From contig JBFWSW010000001.1 of NCBI GenBank assembly GCA_050248155.1, forward strand, positions 170,302 through 234,301: a stretch of DNA of 64,000 bases, written 5' to 3'. The stretch's first letter is position 1, and each line of letters opens with the position of its first letter. Source of the DNA: VFMC01 sp050248155 (GTDB lineage: Bacteria > Actinomycetota > Acidimicrobiia > Acidimicrobiales > Ilumatobacteraceae). The position numbers and the translations under genes were made by a program. The notes under the pieces are model-generated. The model saw nothing but the letters and a program-made list of their open reading frames with translations. It ran no database searches and was not told where the DNA came from. Shown piece after piece: positions 7,441-15,495 of the stretch.

Positions 7441-9887
7441 CGCTTCACCCTCTCGTTGGTCGGGTCGTACAGCGGGCGCAGGAACACGTCGGCGGGCACG
7501 CGCTCGGTGGCGACCTCGAGCTCGTACCGGCCGCTCTGCACCCAGCCGGTGGTGACGCCGTCGGGACTGCGGACGTAGCCGTAACCGATCGACCGGTCGA
7601 TGGTGTAGCCGAACCCTGCGCTCGTCAGCCAACCGACGCGCTCACCGTCGCGGTAGATGGTCTCGCGCCCGAGCAGCACCACAGCGGGATCGACCGTGAA
7701 CGCGGCGAGCATCTTGCGCACGCCGGCCTCTCGCTGCGCCTCGATCGCGGCGCGCCCGAGGAAGGGACGATCGGACTTCAGCTTGACCGCCCAGCCGAGC
7801 CCTGCCTCGAGCGGCGTGTGGTCGGGGCCGATGTCGGAGCCCCACGCCCGGTAGCCCTTCTCGAGCCGGGTGCTCTCGATCGCCCGGTAGCCGGCGTTGA
7901 CCAGACCGTGCGGCGCCCCGGCTCGCATGACGGCGTCGTACACGGCGATCGCATACTCGACGGGCAGGTGGAGCTCCCATCCGAGCTCGCCCATGTACGT
8001 GATGCGCAGCGCGCGCACCGGACAGCCGGCGATGCCGATCGTCTGCATCGTGGCGAACGGGAAGGCGTCGTTGCCGAGGTCGGCTCGCGTGACCGACTGC
8101 AGGATCTGCCGCGATCGCGGGCCCATCAGCGTCAACACCGACCACGCCGACGTGACGTCGAACAGCTGCGCGTTCGAGCCGACCGGGATGTTGCGCTGGA
8201 TCCAGTCGAAGTCGTGCGTCGCGAACCCGGTGCCGGTGACGATGTAGAACTCGTCGTGCGCGACTCGGCACACGGTGAGGTCGCACTGGATGCCGCCCCG
8301 GTCGTCGAGCATCTGTGTGTAGGTGAGCGAGCCGACCGGCTTGTCGACGTCGTTGGCGCAGATGAAGTCGAGCGCAGCGAGTGCGTCGGGACCTTTGAGC
8401 GCGAACTTCGCGAACGAGGTCTGATCGACGATGACCGCGGCCTCACGGCACGCACGGTGTTCGCGCCCGACGGCTGCGAACCAGTTCTGGCGGCCGAAGG
8501 TGTACTCGTCACGTGCGACCTCATCGAGGGTTGGGTCGGCGAACCAGTTCGGCCGCTCCCAGCCGAGCTTCTCACCGAAGACGGCGCCTTGTTCGGCGAG
8601 GCGTCCGTACAACGGCGACACACGGCAGGGTCGCCCGCTGCCGTGCTCCTCGAACGGCCACGCCATCGTGTAGTGCTTGCCGTAGGCCTCGAGCGTGCGG
8701 GTGCGCACCCAGTCGGTGTCGTGGTGGGGCCGACCGAAGCGCCGGAGGTCGACGACCCACAGGTCGTACGGTGGCGCGCCGTCGTGCACCCACTGGGCGA
8801 GAGCCATGCCGGCGCCGCCGCCCGCAGCGATGCCGAACGCGTTGAACCCTGCACCGACGAAGAAGTTCTTCAGCTCGGGTGCCTCGCCGAGGATGAAGTT
8901 CCCGTCGGGCGTGAAGCTCTCGGGTCCGTTGATGAGCTGGTTGATGCCGGCGGTGGCGAGCGCCGGGACCCGGCCGATGGCCAGCTCCATGATCGGGGAG
9001 AAGTGGTCGAAGTCGGGGTCGAGCAGCTGGAACCGGAACGGCCGCGGGATGCCGTCGACTGCCCAGGGGATCGGGTTCGGCTCGTAGCCGCCCATCACCA
9101 GACCCCCGACCTCCTCCTTGTAGTACGTCAACCGGTCGGGGTCGCGCAGGGTCGGCAGGTCGCGCGGCACCTCGGGGTCGAGCGGCGTCGTGATGACGTA
9201 CTGGTGCTCGACCGACACCAGCGGCACGTTCACGCCCACCGTCGCGGCCAGCGCGCGCGTCCACTGACCCGCACACACGACGACCTTCTCGCACGCGATG
9301 CGGCCCTGGTCGGTGACGACCGCCTTGACGACGCCGTCGACGACCTCGATCCGCACCACCTCGGTGTCCTCGCAGATCGTCACGCCGGCCATCCGCGCGC
9401 CGCGTGCCAGCGCCATCGTGACGTCGCTCGGGCTCGCCTGACCGTCGGTCGGCAGGAACGCCGCGCCGACGACGTCGTCGACCTCCATGAGCGGCCACAG
9501 GTCCTGCGCCTCGCGCGGCGACAGCAGGTGCATCTCGAGGCCGAAGCTCGTTGCCGTCGTGGCCTGCCGCTTCACCTCCGTCCACCGCTCGGCGTCGCAC
9601 GCCAGACGGACGCCGCCGTTCATCTTCCAGCCAGTGGCCTGACCCGTCTCGGCCTCGAGCCGCCGGTACAGCTCGACCGAGTGTCCGAGCAGCTGAGTGA
9701 TGTTCGCACTCGTGCGCAACTGGCCGACCAGCCCCGCCGCGTGGAACGTCGAACCCGACGTGAGCTGGTGCTTCTCGACGAGCACTGTGTCGGTCCAGCC
9801 GAGCTGGGCGAGGTGGTACGCGGTCGAGCAGCCGACGATCCCTCCACCGATGACGACCGCTCGTGCTGCGGCCGGAGGCGCTGGCAT
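7437..9887 (-). CDS. FAD-dependent oxidoreductase / GcvT fusion, first of a tandem pair
   Basis: 816 residues with the same order as its downstream neighbour: FAD domain (AVVIGGGIVGCSTAYHL from residue ~10; His49 in GSTFHAAGLVGQ as the likely covalent FAD site), FAO-M, GcvT (VDQTSFAKFALKGPDAL, YMGELGWELHLPVEYA) and C-terminal GcvT barrel. The two proteins are clearly homologous throughout but well diverged, for example LINGPESFTPDGNFILG here against LINGPIPYSADADFVMG. So this is an old duplication rather than a recent one. It is the first gene of the minus-strand group 9887 to 3954 and is transcribed divergently from the branched-chain dehydrogenase genes, with an 88-bp gap as the shared control region. 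A methylene-THF product would feed FolD. Confidence 0.85.
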   Translation of the reverse strand: MPAPPAAARAVVIGGGIVGCSTAYHLAQLGWTDTVLVEKHQLTSGSTFHAAGLVGQLRTSANITQLLGHSVELYRRLEAETGQATGWKMNGGVRLACDAERWTEVKRQATTATSFGLEMHLLSPREAQDLWPLMEVDDVVGAAFLPTDGQASPSDVTMALARGARMAGVTICEDTEVVRIEVVDGVVKAVVTDQGRIACEKVVVCAGQWTRALAATVGVNVPLVSVEHQYVITTPLDPEVPRDLPTLRDPDRLTYYKEEVGGLVMGGYEPNPIPWAVDGIPRPFRFQLLDPDFDHFSPIMELAIGRVPALATAGINQLINGPESFTPDGNFILGEAPELKNFFVGAGFNAFGIAAGGGAGMALAQWVHDGAPPYDLWVVDLRRFGRPHHDTDWVRTRTLEAYGKHYTMAWPFEEHGSGRPCRVSPLYGRLAEQGAVFGEKLGWERPNWFADPTLDEVARDEYTFGRQNWFAAVGREHRACREAAVIVDQTSFAKFALKGPDALAALDFICANDVDKPVGSLTYTQMLDDRGGIQCDLTVCRVAHDEFYIVTGTGFATHDFDWIQRNIPVGSNAQLFDVTSAWSVLTLMGPRSRQILQSVTRADLGNDAFPFATMQTIGIAGCPVRALRITYMGELGWELHLPVEYAIAVYDAVMRAGAPHGLVNAGYRAIESTRLEKGYRAWGSDIGPDHTPLEAGLGWAVKLKSDRPFLGRAAIEAQREAGVRKMLAAFTVDPAVVLLGRETIYRDGERVGWLTSAGFGYTIDRSIGYGYVRSPDGVTTGWVQSGRYELEVATERVPADVFLRPLYDPTNERVKR

Positions 9888-9975
9888 GGCGGCACAGTAG
9901 CGAGGGAACGTTTGGACGTCCGACTCTCTGACAAAGCCTCTCGTCGACGAGTGCTAGCAATGAAGCCGATCGACC

Positions 9976-11229
9976 ATGCCAGATGACGTAGCCCTCCAGT
10001 TCCACGTTCCCGAGCCACCCGCCCGCCCCGGTGAGGAGCCCGACTTCTCGTACCTCGAGGTGCCGCCTGCGGGCTCGGCGCGGCGCCCGCCGATCGACTC
10101 CGATCCGGTCGCCGTCCGCGACCTCGCGGAGACGATGATCCGGGTGCTCGACGACGACAGCAGCGCCGTGGGGCCCTGGGATGTCGGCTTCGATCCCGAC
10201 GTCCTGCGTCGCGGCCTGCGAGCCATGCTCGTCACCCGGTCGTACGACACCCGGATGGAGCGGGCGCAACGGCAGGGCAAGACGTCGTTCTACATGCGCA
10301 GCCGCGGCGAGGAGGCGTTCGCCGTCGGGCAGTCGCTCGAGCTCGGCCCGCGCGACATGTTCTTCCCGACCTACCGCAACCAGGGCTGGTTGATCGCCCG
10401 TGACTGGCCGCTCGTCGACATGATGTGCCAGCTCTTCTCGAACGAGCGCGATGCGCTGCGCGGTCGGCAGATGCCGGTGATGTACTCGTCGAAGGCGAAG
10501 GGCTTCTTCACCATCTCCGGCAACCTGGCCACGCAGCTGCCGCAGGCGGTCGGATGGGCGATGGCATCGGCCATCAAGGGTGACAGCTGCATCGCGTCCG
10601 GCGCGGTCGGCGAGGGGGCCACGGCCGAGGCCGACTTCCACCACGCGCTGACGTTCGCCTCCACGTACCGGGCACCCGTCATCTTGAACATCGTCAACAA
10701 CCAGTGGGCGATCTCGTCGTTCCAGCGCATCGCCGGTGGGTCGAGCACGACCTTCGCCGAACGTGCGATGGGCTACGGACTCCCTTCGTTGCGCGCCGAT
10801 GGCAACGACTTCCTCGCCGTCCTCGCAGTCACGAGATGGGCAGCGGAGCGAGCCCGCGCCAACCACGGGCCGACCGTCATCGAGTGGGTGACCTACCGGG
10901 CGGGTGCGCACTCGACATCGGACGACCCGTCGAAGTACCGACCGGTCGACGAGTGGAAGGCGTGGCCGCTCGGCGATCCGATCGAACGGCTGAAGCTGCA
11001 CCTCATCGCCCGTCACGGCTGGACGGAGGAGCAGCACGTCCAACTCGAAGCCGAGGTCGACGCCGAGGTGAAGGCCGCCGCGGTCGAGGCCGAGAGCTAC
11101 GGCACCCTGCTCGACGGGCGGGTTGCCGGATCGGACACGATCTTCGACGACGTGTTCGCCGAGATGCCGTTGCATCTGCAACGACAGCGCGAGCAGCTGC
11201 AGGCCGAGCAGCGGGAGCGCGAACGATGA
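9976..11229 (+). CDS. bkdA: Branched-chain 2-oxoacid dehydrogenase E1 alpha subunit
   Basis: Thiamine-diphosphate subunit that decarboxylates branched-chain 2-oxoacids from Val, Leu and Ile. 417 residues. TPP-binding region GAVGEGATAEADFHHAL ... NNQWAISS lies at ~215-255. The phosphorylation-loop-like segment YRAGAHSTSDDPSKYRP lies near 310; YRxGHHSTSDD is diagnostic of the branched-chain rather than the pyruvate enzyme. The N-terminal ~50 residues (FHVPEPPARPGEEPDFSYLE...) match the extended start seen in branched-chain E1 alpha. Stop and next start overlap by 4 nt (ATGA at 11226), giving a tight E1alpha-E1beta-E2 operon. A lipoamide dehydrogenase gene is not in the cluster and must be supplied elsewhere. 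Confidence 0.9.
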   Translation: MPDDVALQFHVPEPPARPGEEPDFSYLEVPPAGSARRPPIDSDPVAVRDLAETMIRVLDDDSSAVGPWDVGFDPDVLRRGLRAMLVTRSYDTRMERAQRQGKTSFYMRSRGEEAFAVGQSLELGPRDMFFPTYRNQGWLIARDWPLVDMMCQLFSNERDALRGRQMPVMYSSKAKGFFTISGNLATQLPQAVGWAMASAIKGDSCIASGAVGEGATAEADFHHALTFASTYRAPVILNIVNNQWAISSFQRIAGGSSTTFAERAMGYGLPSLRADGNDFLAVLAVTRWAAERARANHGPTVIEWVTYRAGAHSTSDDPSKYRPVDEWKAWPLGDPIERLKLHLIARHGWTEEQHVQLEAEVDAEVKAAAVEAESYGTLLDGRVAGSDTIFDDVFAEMPLHLQRQREQLQAEQRERER

Positions 11230-12239
11230 CGGCGATGGCCATGAACGTCGCCGTCCGTTCGGCGCTCGACGTGATGCTCGAGCGCGACGACGACGTCGTC
11301 GTGCTGGGGGAGGACATCGGCTACTTCGGCGGCGTGTTCCGGTGCACCGAAGGGTTGCAGTCGAAGTACGGCGTGCACCGCGTCTTCGACACGCCCATCG
11401 CCGAGGGTGGCATCGTCGGCGTGGCGATCGGCATGGGCGCGTACGGCCTGCGCCCCGTCGCCGAGATCCAGTTCGCCGACTACGTGTACCCGGGTGTCGA
11501 CCAGCTCTTCTCGGAGGCGGCTCGACTGCGGTACCGGTCGGCCGGCGACTTCACCGCCCCGATGACGGTGCGGATGCCGTGCGGCGGTGGCATCCACGGT
11601 GGGCAGACCCACAGCCAGAGCCCTGAAGCGCTGTTCACCCACGTCTGCGGTCTGAAGACCGTGATGCCGTCCACGCCCTACGATGCGAAGGGACTCCTCA
11701 TCGCGGCGATCGAGGACGACGACCCGGTGATCTTCCTCGAACCGAAGCGCCTCTACAACGGACCCTTCGACGGCCACCCCGACCGTCCGGTGGTGCCATG
11801 GTCCGAGCATCTCCTCGGCGAGGTGCCCGACGGGTACTACCGCATCCCGCTCGGCGAGGCGTCCATCCGCCGGCCCGGTGAGGATGTCACCGTGCTCGCC
11901 TACGGCACGATGGTGTACGTGGCAGAGGCCGCCGCTGCCGAGACAGGCGTCGACGCCGAGATCATCGATCTGCGGACGTTGCTGCCGCTCGACACGGCGA
12001 CGATCGAGGCGTCCGTCGCGAAGACCGGTCGCTGCGTGGTGGTCCACGAGGCGACGCGCACCAGCGGGTTCGGGGCCGAGCTGATGGCGACCGTGCAGGA
12101 GCTGTGCTTCCACTCCCTCGAGACGCCCATCGAGCGCGTGACCGGGTGGGACACGCCGTACCCGCACGCGCAGGAGTGGGACTACTTTCCCGGGCCGGCG
12201 CGTGTCGGCGCCGCGCTGAAGCGGGTGATGCAGGCATGA
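11226..12239 (+). CDS. bkdB: Branched-chain 2-oxoacid dehydrogenase E1 beta subunit
   Basis: 337 residues. It forms the alpha2beta2 decarboxylase with the upstream subunit. Recognised by LGEDIGYFGGVFRCTEGL near residue 27, RVFDTPIAEGGIVGVAIGMG, QFADYVYPGVDQLF and the C-terminal transketolase domain with EIIDLRTLLPLD and VVVHEATRTSGFGAEL. The glycine-rich CGGGIHGGQTHSQSPE segment contains the conserved His cluster at the active site. Length is standard. ATG 11226 overlaps the preceding stop by 4 nt, and its own stop overlaps the E2 start at 12236. All three genes are therefore translationally coupled. Confidence 0.92.
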   Translation: MTAMAMNVAVRSALDVMLERDDDVVVLGEDIGYFGGVFRCTEGLQSKYGVHRVFDTPIAEGGIVGVAIGMGAYGLRPVAEIQFADYVYPGVDQLFSEAARLRYRSAGDFTAPMTVRMPCGGGIHGGQTHSQSPEALFTHVCGLKTVMPSTPYDAKGLLIAAIEDDDPVIFLEPKRLYNGPFDGHPDRPVVPWSEHLLGEVPDGYYRIPLGEASIRRPGEDVTVLAYGTMVYVAEAAAAETGVDAEIIDLRTLLPLDTATIEASVAKTGRCVVVHEATRTSGFGAELMATVQELCFHSLETPIERVTGWDTPYPHAQEWDYFPGPARVGAALKRVMQA

Positions 12240-13519
12240 GCACCTACTCGATGCGCCTCCACGACGTCGGTGAGGGCGTCGCCGAGGCCGAGATCGTCGA
12301 GTGGCGGGTGAACGTCGGCGACACGGTGACGTCCGACGACGTCGTCGCCGAGGTGATGTCCGACAAGGCGACGATCGAGCTGTACGCACCGGTCGACGGC
12401 ACCATCACCTGGCGGGGTGCCGAGGTGGGCGACGTCGTCGCGGTGGGCGCCGAGCTGTTGCGCTTCGAGCTGAACGGGCACGCCGAACCCGCCGGCCCAC
12501 CAGCGGCCGAGCCCGCCCGCCAGGCGTCGCCGGCTGCCGACGCCGAAGCGCCGTCTGCGCAACCTGTCCCAGCCGCGCCTGCCGCCCCGGCATCGGCGCC
12601 CCATCCGGCCATCGCCCGCCTGGCTCGAGGCACGCGCACGCTGGCGGCACCTGCGGTGCGGGCCCGGGCGAAGACGCTCGGCATCGACCTCGCCGACGTC
12701 GAGGGCTCGGGCCCCGCTGGGCGCATCGTGCACGCCGATCTCGACGCGCTGCTCACTGCTCGCACCGCGGCACCCGTCGCTTCGGCCAGGCCGGCCGTAC
12801 CGCCCGCAGGCACCGACGACGACACGGTCGAGCCCGTGAAGGTGACGGGCCTCCGGCGCAACATCGCCGAGCGCATGCAGGCCGCCAAGCGCCGCATCCC
12901 GCACTTCAGCTACGTGGAAGAGGTCGACGTCACCGAGCTCGAACGGCTGCGACGCGAGCTGAACGACGACGCGACCGAGGGTCGACAGAAGCTCACGGTC
13001 CTGCCGTTCATCATGCGTGCGGTCGTCCAGGCCATCGCCCACCATCCCGAGGTGAACGCTCGCTTCGACGACGAGGCGGGCGTCATCAACCGGCACCACG
13101 CCGTGCACCTCGGCATCGCCGTGCAGACGCCACGGGGATTGATGGTGCCAGTCGTCCGGTCGGCCGGCTCGCTCGACCTCTGGCAGTCGGCCGACACCAT
13201 CGTCCACCTGTCGCAGGCTGCCCGCACCGGCAAGATCCGCCTCGACGAACTCACCGGGTCGACGATCACGATCACCAGCCTGGGCGCGCTCGGCGGTGTC
13301 GTGACGACGCCGGTCATCAACGCCCCCGAGGTCGCGATCGTCGGCGTGAACAAGATCGAGACCCGTCCCGTCTACCGCGACGGAGCGCTCGTGCCGAGGC
13401 AGATGATGAACCTGTCGTCGTCGTTCGACCATCGCGTCATCGACGGCGCCGACGCCGCAGAGTTCATCCAGGACGTCAAACGCCTCCTCGAGACGCCCGC
13501 CCTCATGTGGCAGCGGTGA
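12236..13519 (+). CDS. bkdC: Dihydrolipoyl acyltransferase E2 of the branched-chain dehydrogenase
   Basis: 427-residue acyltransferase core. Domains in order: one lipoyl domain (1-80) with the lipoylated lysine in MSDKATIELY near residue 44; an Ala/Pro-rich hinge (~83-130); a peripheral-subunit-binding domain (~138-175, AAPAVRARAKTLGIDLADVEG); and the catalytic domain (~205-427) ending in SSSFDHRVIDGADAAEFI, which carries the catalytic His and Asp. A single lipoyl domain is usual for branched-chain E2. The gene runs 17 bp into the convergent DUF4177-like gene at its 3' end. Confidence 0.92.
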   Translation: MSTYSMRLHDVGEGVAEAEIVEWRVNVGDTVTSDDVVAEVMSDKATIELYAPVDGTITWRGAEVGDVVAVGAELLRFELNGHAEPAGPPAAEPARQASPAADAEAPSAQPVPAAPAAPASAPHPAIARLARGTRTLAAPAVRARAKTLGIDLADVEGSGPAGRIVHADLDALLTARTAAPVASARPAVPPAGTDDDTVEPVKVTGLRRNIAERMQAAKRRIPHFSYVEEVDVTELERLRRELNDDATEGRQKLTVLPFIMRAVVQAIAHHPEVNARFDDEAGVINRHHAVHLGIAVQTPRGLMVPVVRSAGSLDLWQSADTIVHLSQAARTGKIRLDELTGSTITITSLGALGGVVTTPVINAPEVAIVGVNKIETRPVYRDGALVPRQMMNLSSSFDHRVIDGADAAEFIQDVKRLLETPALMWQR

Positions 13520-13712
13520 CACCCACGTGTCGACCGATGATCCGCTTCAGGAGGACCGCCACACCCGAGTCGGCAAGCGAGGTCATGCCGACCGCCTCCC
13601 AGCCCTCGGCGCCTTCCAAGTTGAGCACGTCGACCGACGCGGATCGACCCTGGGTCGTGCTGGGGGCGCCGAAGGTCGGGAGCGAGACGATCAGGTACTC
13701 GAAGGCGATCAT
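13503..13712 (-). CDS. Small DUF4177-like protein
   Basis: 69 residues starting MIAFEYLIVSLP, with LNLEGAEGWEAVGM and VAVLLKRIIG. The pattern of a short beta strand (FEYLIV), then 'LxxEGAEGWExVG', then a final strand with 'LLKR' matches the DUF4177 family of ~60-residue proteins, whose role is unknown. ATG 13712 overlaps the stop of the upstream gene (ATGA at 13709-13712). It is the third gene of a three-gene mini-operon reading from 14148. Its last 17 bp overlap the end of the E2 gene on the other strand. Confidence 0.65.
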   Translation of the reverse strand: MIAFEYLIVSLPTFGAPSTTQGRSASVDVLNLEGAEGWEAVGMTSLADSGVAVLLKRIIGRHVGVTAAT

Positions 13713-13987
13713 GCGGCCGCCACGTCGGGTGCCGACCGGCGGGCGGCGATCAGGTCGCAACGCCAGCACGAGAATCGCCGGTCAGGAGGGAGCTGGTGCA
13801 CCGCGTGACGCCGCGGTCTCACGATCTTGCCGGTCGCGCCGATCCTGATCCCGACCTGATTCGAGCCGCCGCGGCGTGTCTCGACGATGGTGACCACGCC
13901 GTCGTGGATGTCGAGGCCGGGCGAGTCGTCGTCGTGGACCAACACCGGGTCACCGCACTTCAGTGCGTTCCATTGGAAGGCGAGCAT
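13709..13987 (-). CDS. Hypothetical small protein (92 aa)
   Basis: I do not recognise a family. ATG 13987 overlaps the stop of the upstream zinc-ribbon gene (TGATG), and the stop overlaps the DUF4177-like start, so the position in a coupled trio supports this start over longer in-frame ones. The protein begins MLAFQWNALKCGDPVLVHDD and has GVVTIVETRRGGSNQVGIRIG, which reads like a small beta-barrel. It ends with a basic region containing a CWRC pair. The Cys pair may bind metal. Function unknown. Confidence 0.6.
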   Translation of the reverse strand: MLAFQWNALKCGDPVLVHDDDSPGLDIHDGVVTIVETRRGGSNQVGIRIGATGKIVRPRRHAVHQLPPDRRFSCWRCDLIAARRSAPDVAAA

Positions 13988-14148
13988 CACGACGTCCGGT
14001 TCGGGAGCAGCACGGCGCGACAGGGGTCGCAGGCCCACCAGTCCGATGCGGTGCGAGGATCGGCGCCCGCGTCGAGGGGGAAGTCCCGACGGCAGCGAGC
14101 ACAACGGTGATGGGTCTGGATGCAGGCCGATTCGTTGGTGACGGGCAC
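13987..14148 (-). CDS. 53-residue zinc-ribbon protein
   Basis: Very short gene supported by strong signals. The GTG at 14148 is preceded by AAGGAG with a 5-nt spacer, and its TGA overlaps the ATG of the next gene (TGATG at 13985-13989). The protein has two CxxC knuckles, CARC near residue 16 and CDPC near residue 40, separated by ~24 residues with DWWACDPCRAVLL at the second. That is the layout of a four-Cys zinc ribbon. The flanking residues are polar and no membrane segment is present. Similar tiny ribbons often bind nucleic acids or proteins; nothing here fixes a role. Confidence 0.65.
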   Translation of the reverse strand: MPVTNESACIQTHHRCARCRRDFPLDAGADPRTASDWWACDPCRAVLLPNRTS

Positions 14149-14292
14149 GGCGACTCCTTGCTGTCGAGCAGAGGCGTCGAGCCTGTGTGCTGTGCGGCGA
14201 TCACTCGTCCTGCTCCAACCACGGCGTCCCTACGGGCTGAGCACCCACACTAGCGCTGCGGGCCGTCATGCGCGCGTCGTGCAGGTTCGAGC

Positions 14293-15303
14293 TCAGGCGC
14301 GGAGCACCGATCGATAGACCGCGAGGTACTTGTCGACCATGGCGGCGACGTCGAACCGCGCCACGGTTGTCCGACGGATCGAGTGCCGGTCGAGGTCGAC
14401 CACGGAGCGGACGGCGTCGACCGCGCCGTCGACATCGCCGACGAGGAACCCGGTCCGGTGATCGTCGATGATCTCCGGCATCGAGCCCCGACGGAACGCG
14501 ATGACAGGGGTGCCGCACGCCATCGCTTCGACGACGCTGTAGCCGAAGGGCTCGTCGAAGTCGATGAGGTGCAGCAGGGCGTGGGCGCTGCTCAGCGTTC
14601 GAGCCCGCAGCGCCGAGTCGATCGGGCCGAGGTAACGGATCTGCTGGCCGTCGATGTGCGGTTCGACGTGGTGACGGAAGTAGGTGTCGTCCTGGATGAT
14701 CCCGGCGATGTCGAGCCGGCGTCCGCTGCGACGAGCGACCTCGATCGCGTGGGCGGTTCCCTTGTCCGGGTGGATGCGGCCGAAGTAGAGCAGGTGCTCA
14801 CCCGGTCGGGGGCTCGTGGAGAAATCACCCGTTCGGATGCCGTGGTGGATGGTGGCGGCGTAGTGGAGCGCCGGGTGCCGGTCGCTGTCGCTGATCGCGA
14901 CGTAGTGCGTCGTCGCGTCGTAGCGCTCGTACACGGGGACGATCCGCGCCGACGAGAACCCGTGGATGGTGGTCACCACGGGTGTCGACACCAGACCGGA
15001 GTAGGTGAGCGGCAGGAAGTCGAAGCCGTTGTGGATGATGTCGAACTCGTGAGCACGCTCGTACACCGAGGCGATGTGCAGGCACTCCGCGACCTTGGGA
15101 TCGATCTCGGAGCTCTCGGACCATCCGCACGGACTGGAGCCGACCAAGGTGGCGGTCGTCACCGAGTCGGCGGTGGCGAACAGCGTCACGTCGTGCCCGG
15201 CGGCCACGAGCCCCTCGGTGAGGAGCGAGGCGAACTGCTCCCAGGGACCGTAGTGGCGCGGCGGGGTTCGCCAGGCGAGCGGTGCGAGCACGGCGATCCG
15301 CAA
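14293..15303 (-). CDS. Glycosyltransferase family 4 (group 1)
   Basis: 336-residue GT-B fold enzyme that transfers a sugar from a nucleotide-sugar donor. The N-terminal acceptor domain starts RIAVLAPLAWRTPPRHYGPWE and includes DIIHNGFDFLPL. The C-terminal donor domain has LLYFGRIHPDKGTAHAIEVA and the donor-binding EPFGYSVVEAMACGTPVIAF (E-x7-E), followed by GSMPEIIDDHRTGFLV. I chose the TTG at 15303 because homology starts exactly there (M-R-I-A-V-L-A-P); there is no good ribosome site and no ATG or GTG in frame nearby, so the start is uncertain. It is divergent from a second glycosyltransferase gene (192-bp gap). Confidence 0.85.
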   Translation of the reverse strand: MRIAVLAPLAWRTPPRHYGPWEQFASLLTEGLVAAGHDVTLFATADSVTTATLVGSSPCGWSESSEIDPKVAECLHIASVYERAHEFDIIHNGFDFLPLTYSGLVSTPVVTTIHGFSSARIVPVYERYDATTHYVAISDSDRHPALHYAATIHHGIRTGDFSTSPRPGEHLLYFGRIHPDKGTAHAIEVARRSGRRLDIAGIIQDDTYFRHHVEPHIDGQQIRYLGPIDSALRARTLSSAHALLHLIDFDEPFGYSVVEAMACGTPVIAFRRGSMPEIIDDHRTGFLVGDVDGAVDAVRSVVDLDRHSIRRTTVARFDVAAMVDKYLAVYRSVLRA

Positions 15304-15495
15304 GCGGGGCAGATCGACTCGTGCATCGTCTGACGAGGTGGTGATCGGCGCAGCGTACGCGCCCGGCCGCTTGCAGCGGTATCGTGGCCTGATCCTTCTT
15401 GGATGAGTGCGCCTCGCTTGGGCCGGACGACCGATCGGGTCTGTCGCCTTTCGCAGGCCCGTCGCCTCGACCGAGCCGACGTGAGGAGCGCGACC

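Noticed and set aside
15403..15495. N-terminal extension of the plus-strand glycosyltransferase from ATG 15403
   Set aside because: No ribosome site, Arg-rich without homology; the GTG at 15496 has AGGAG at good spacing.
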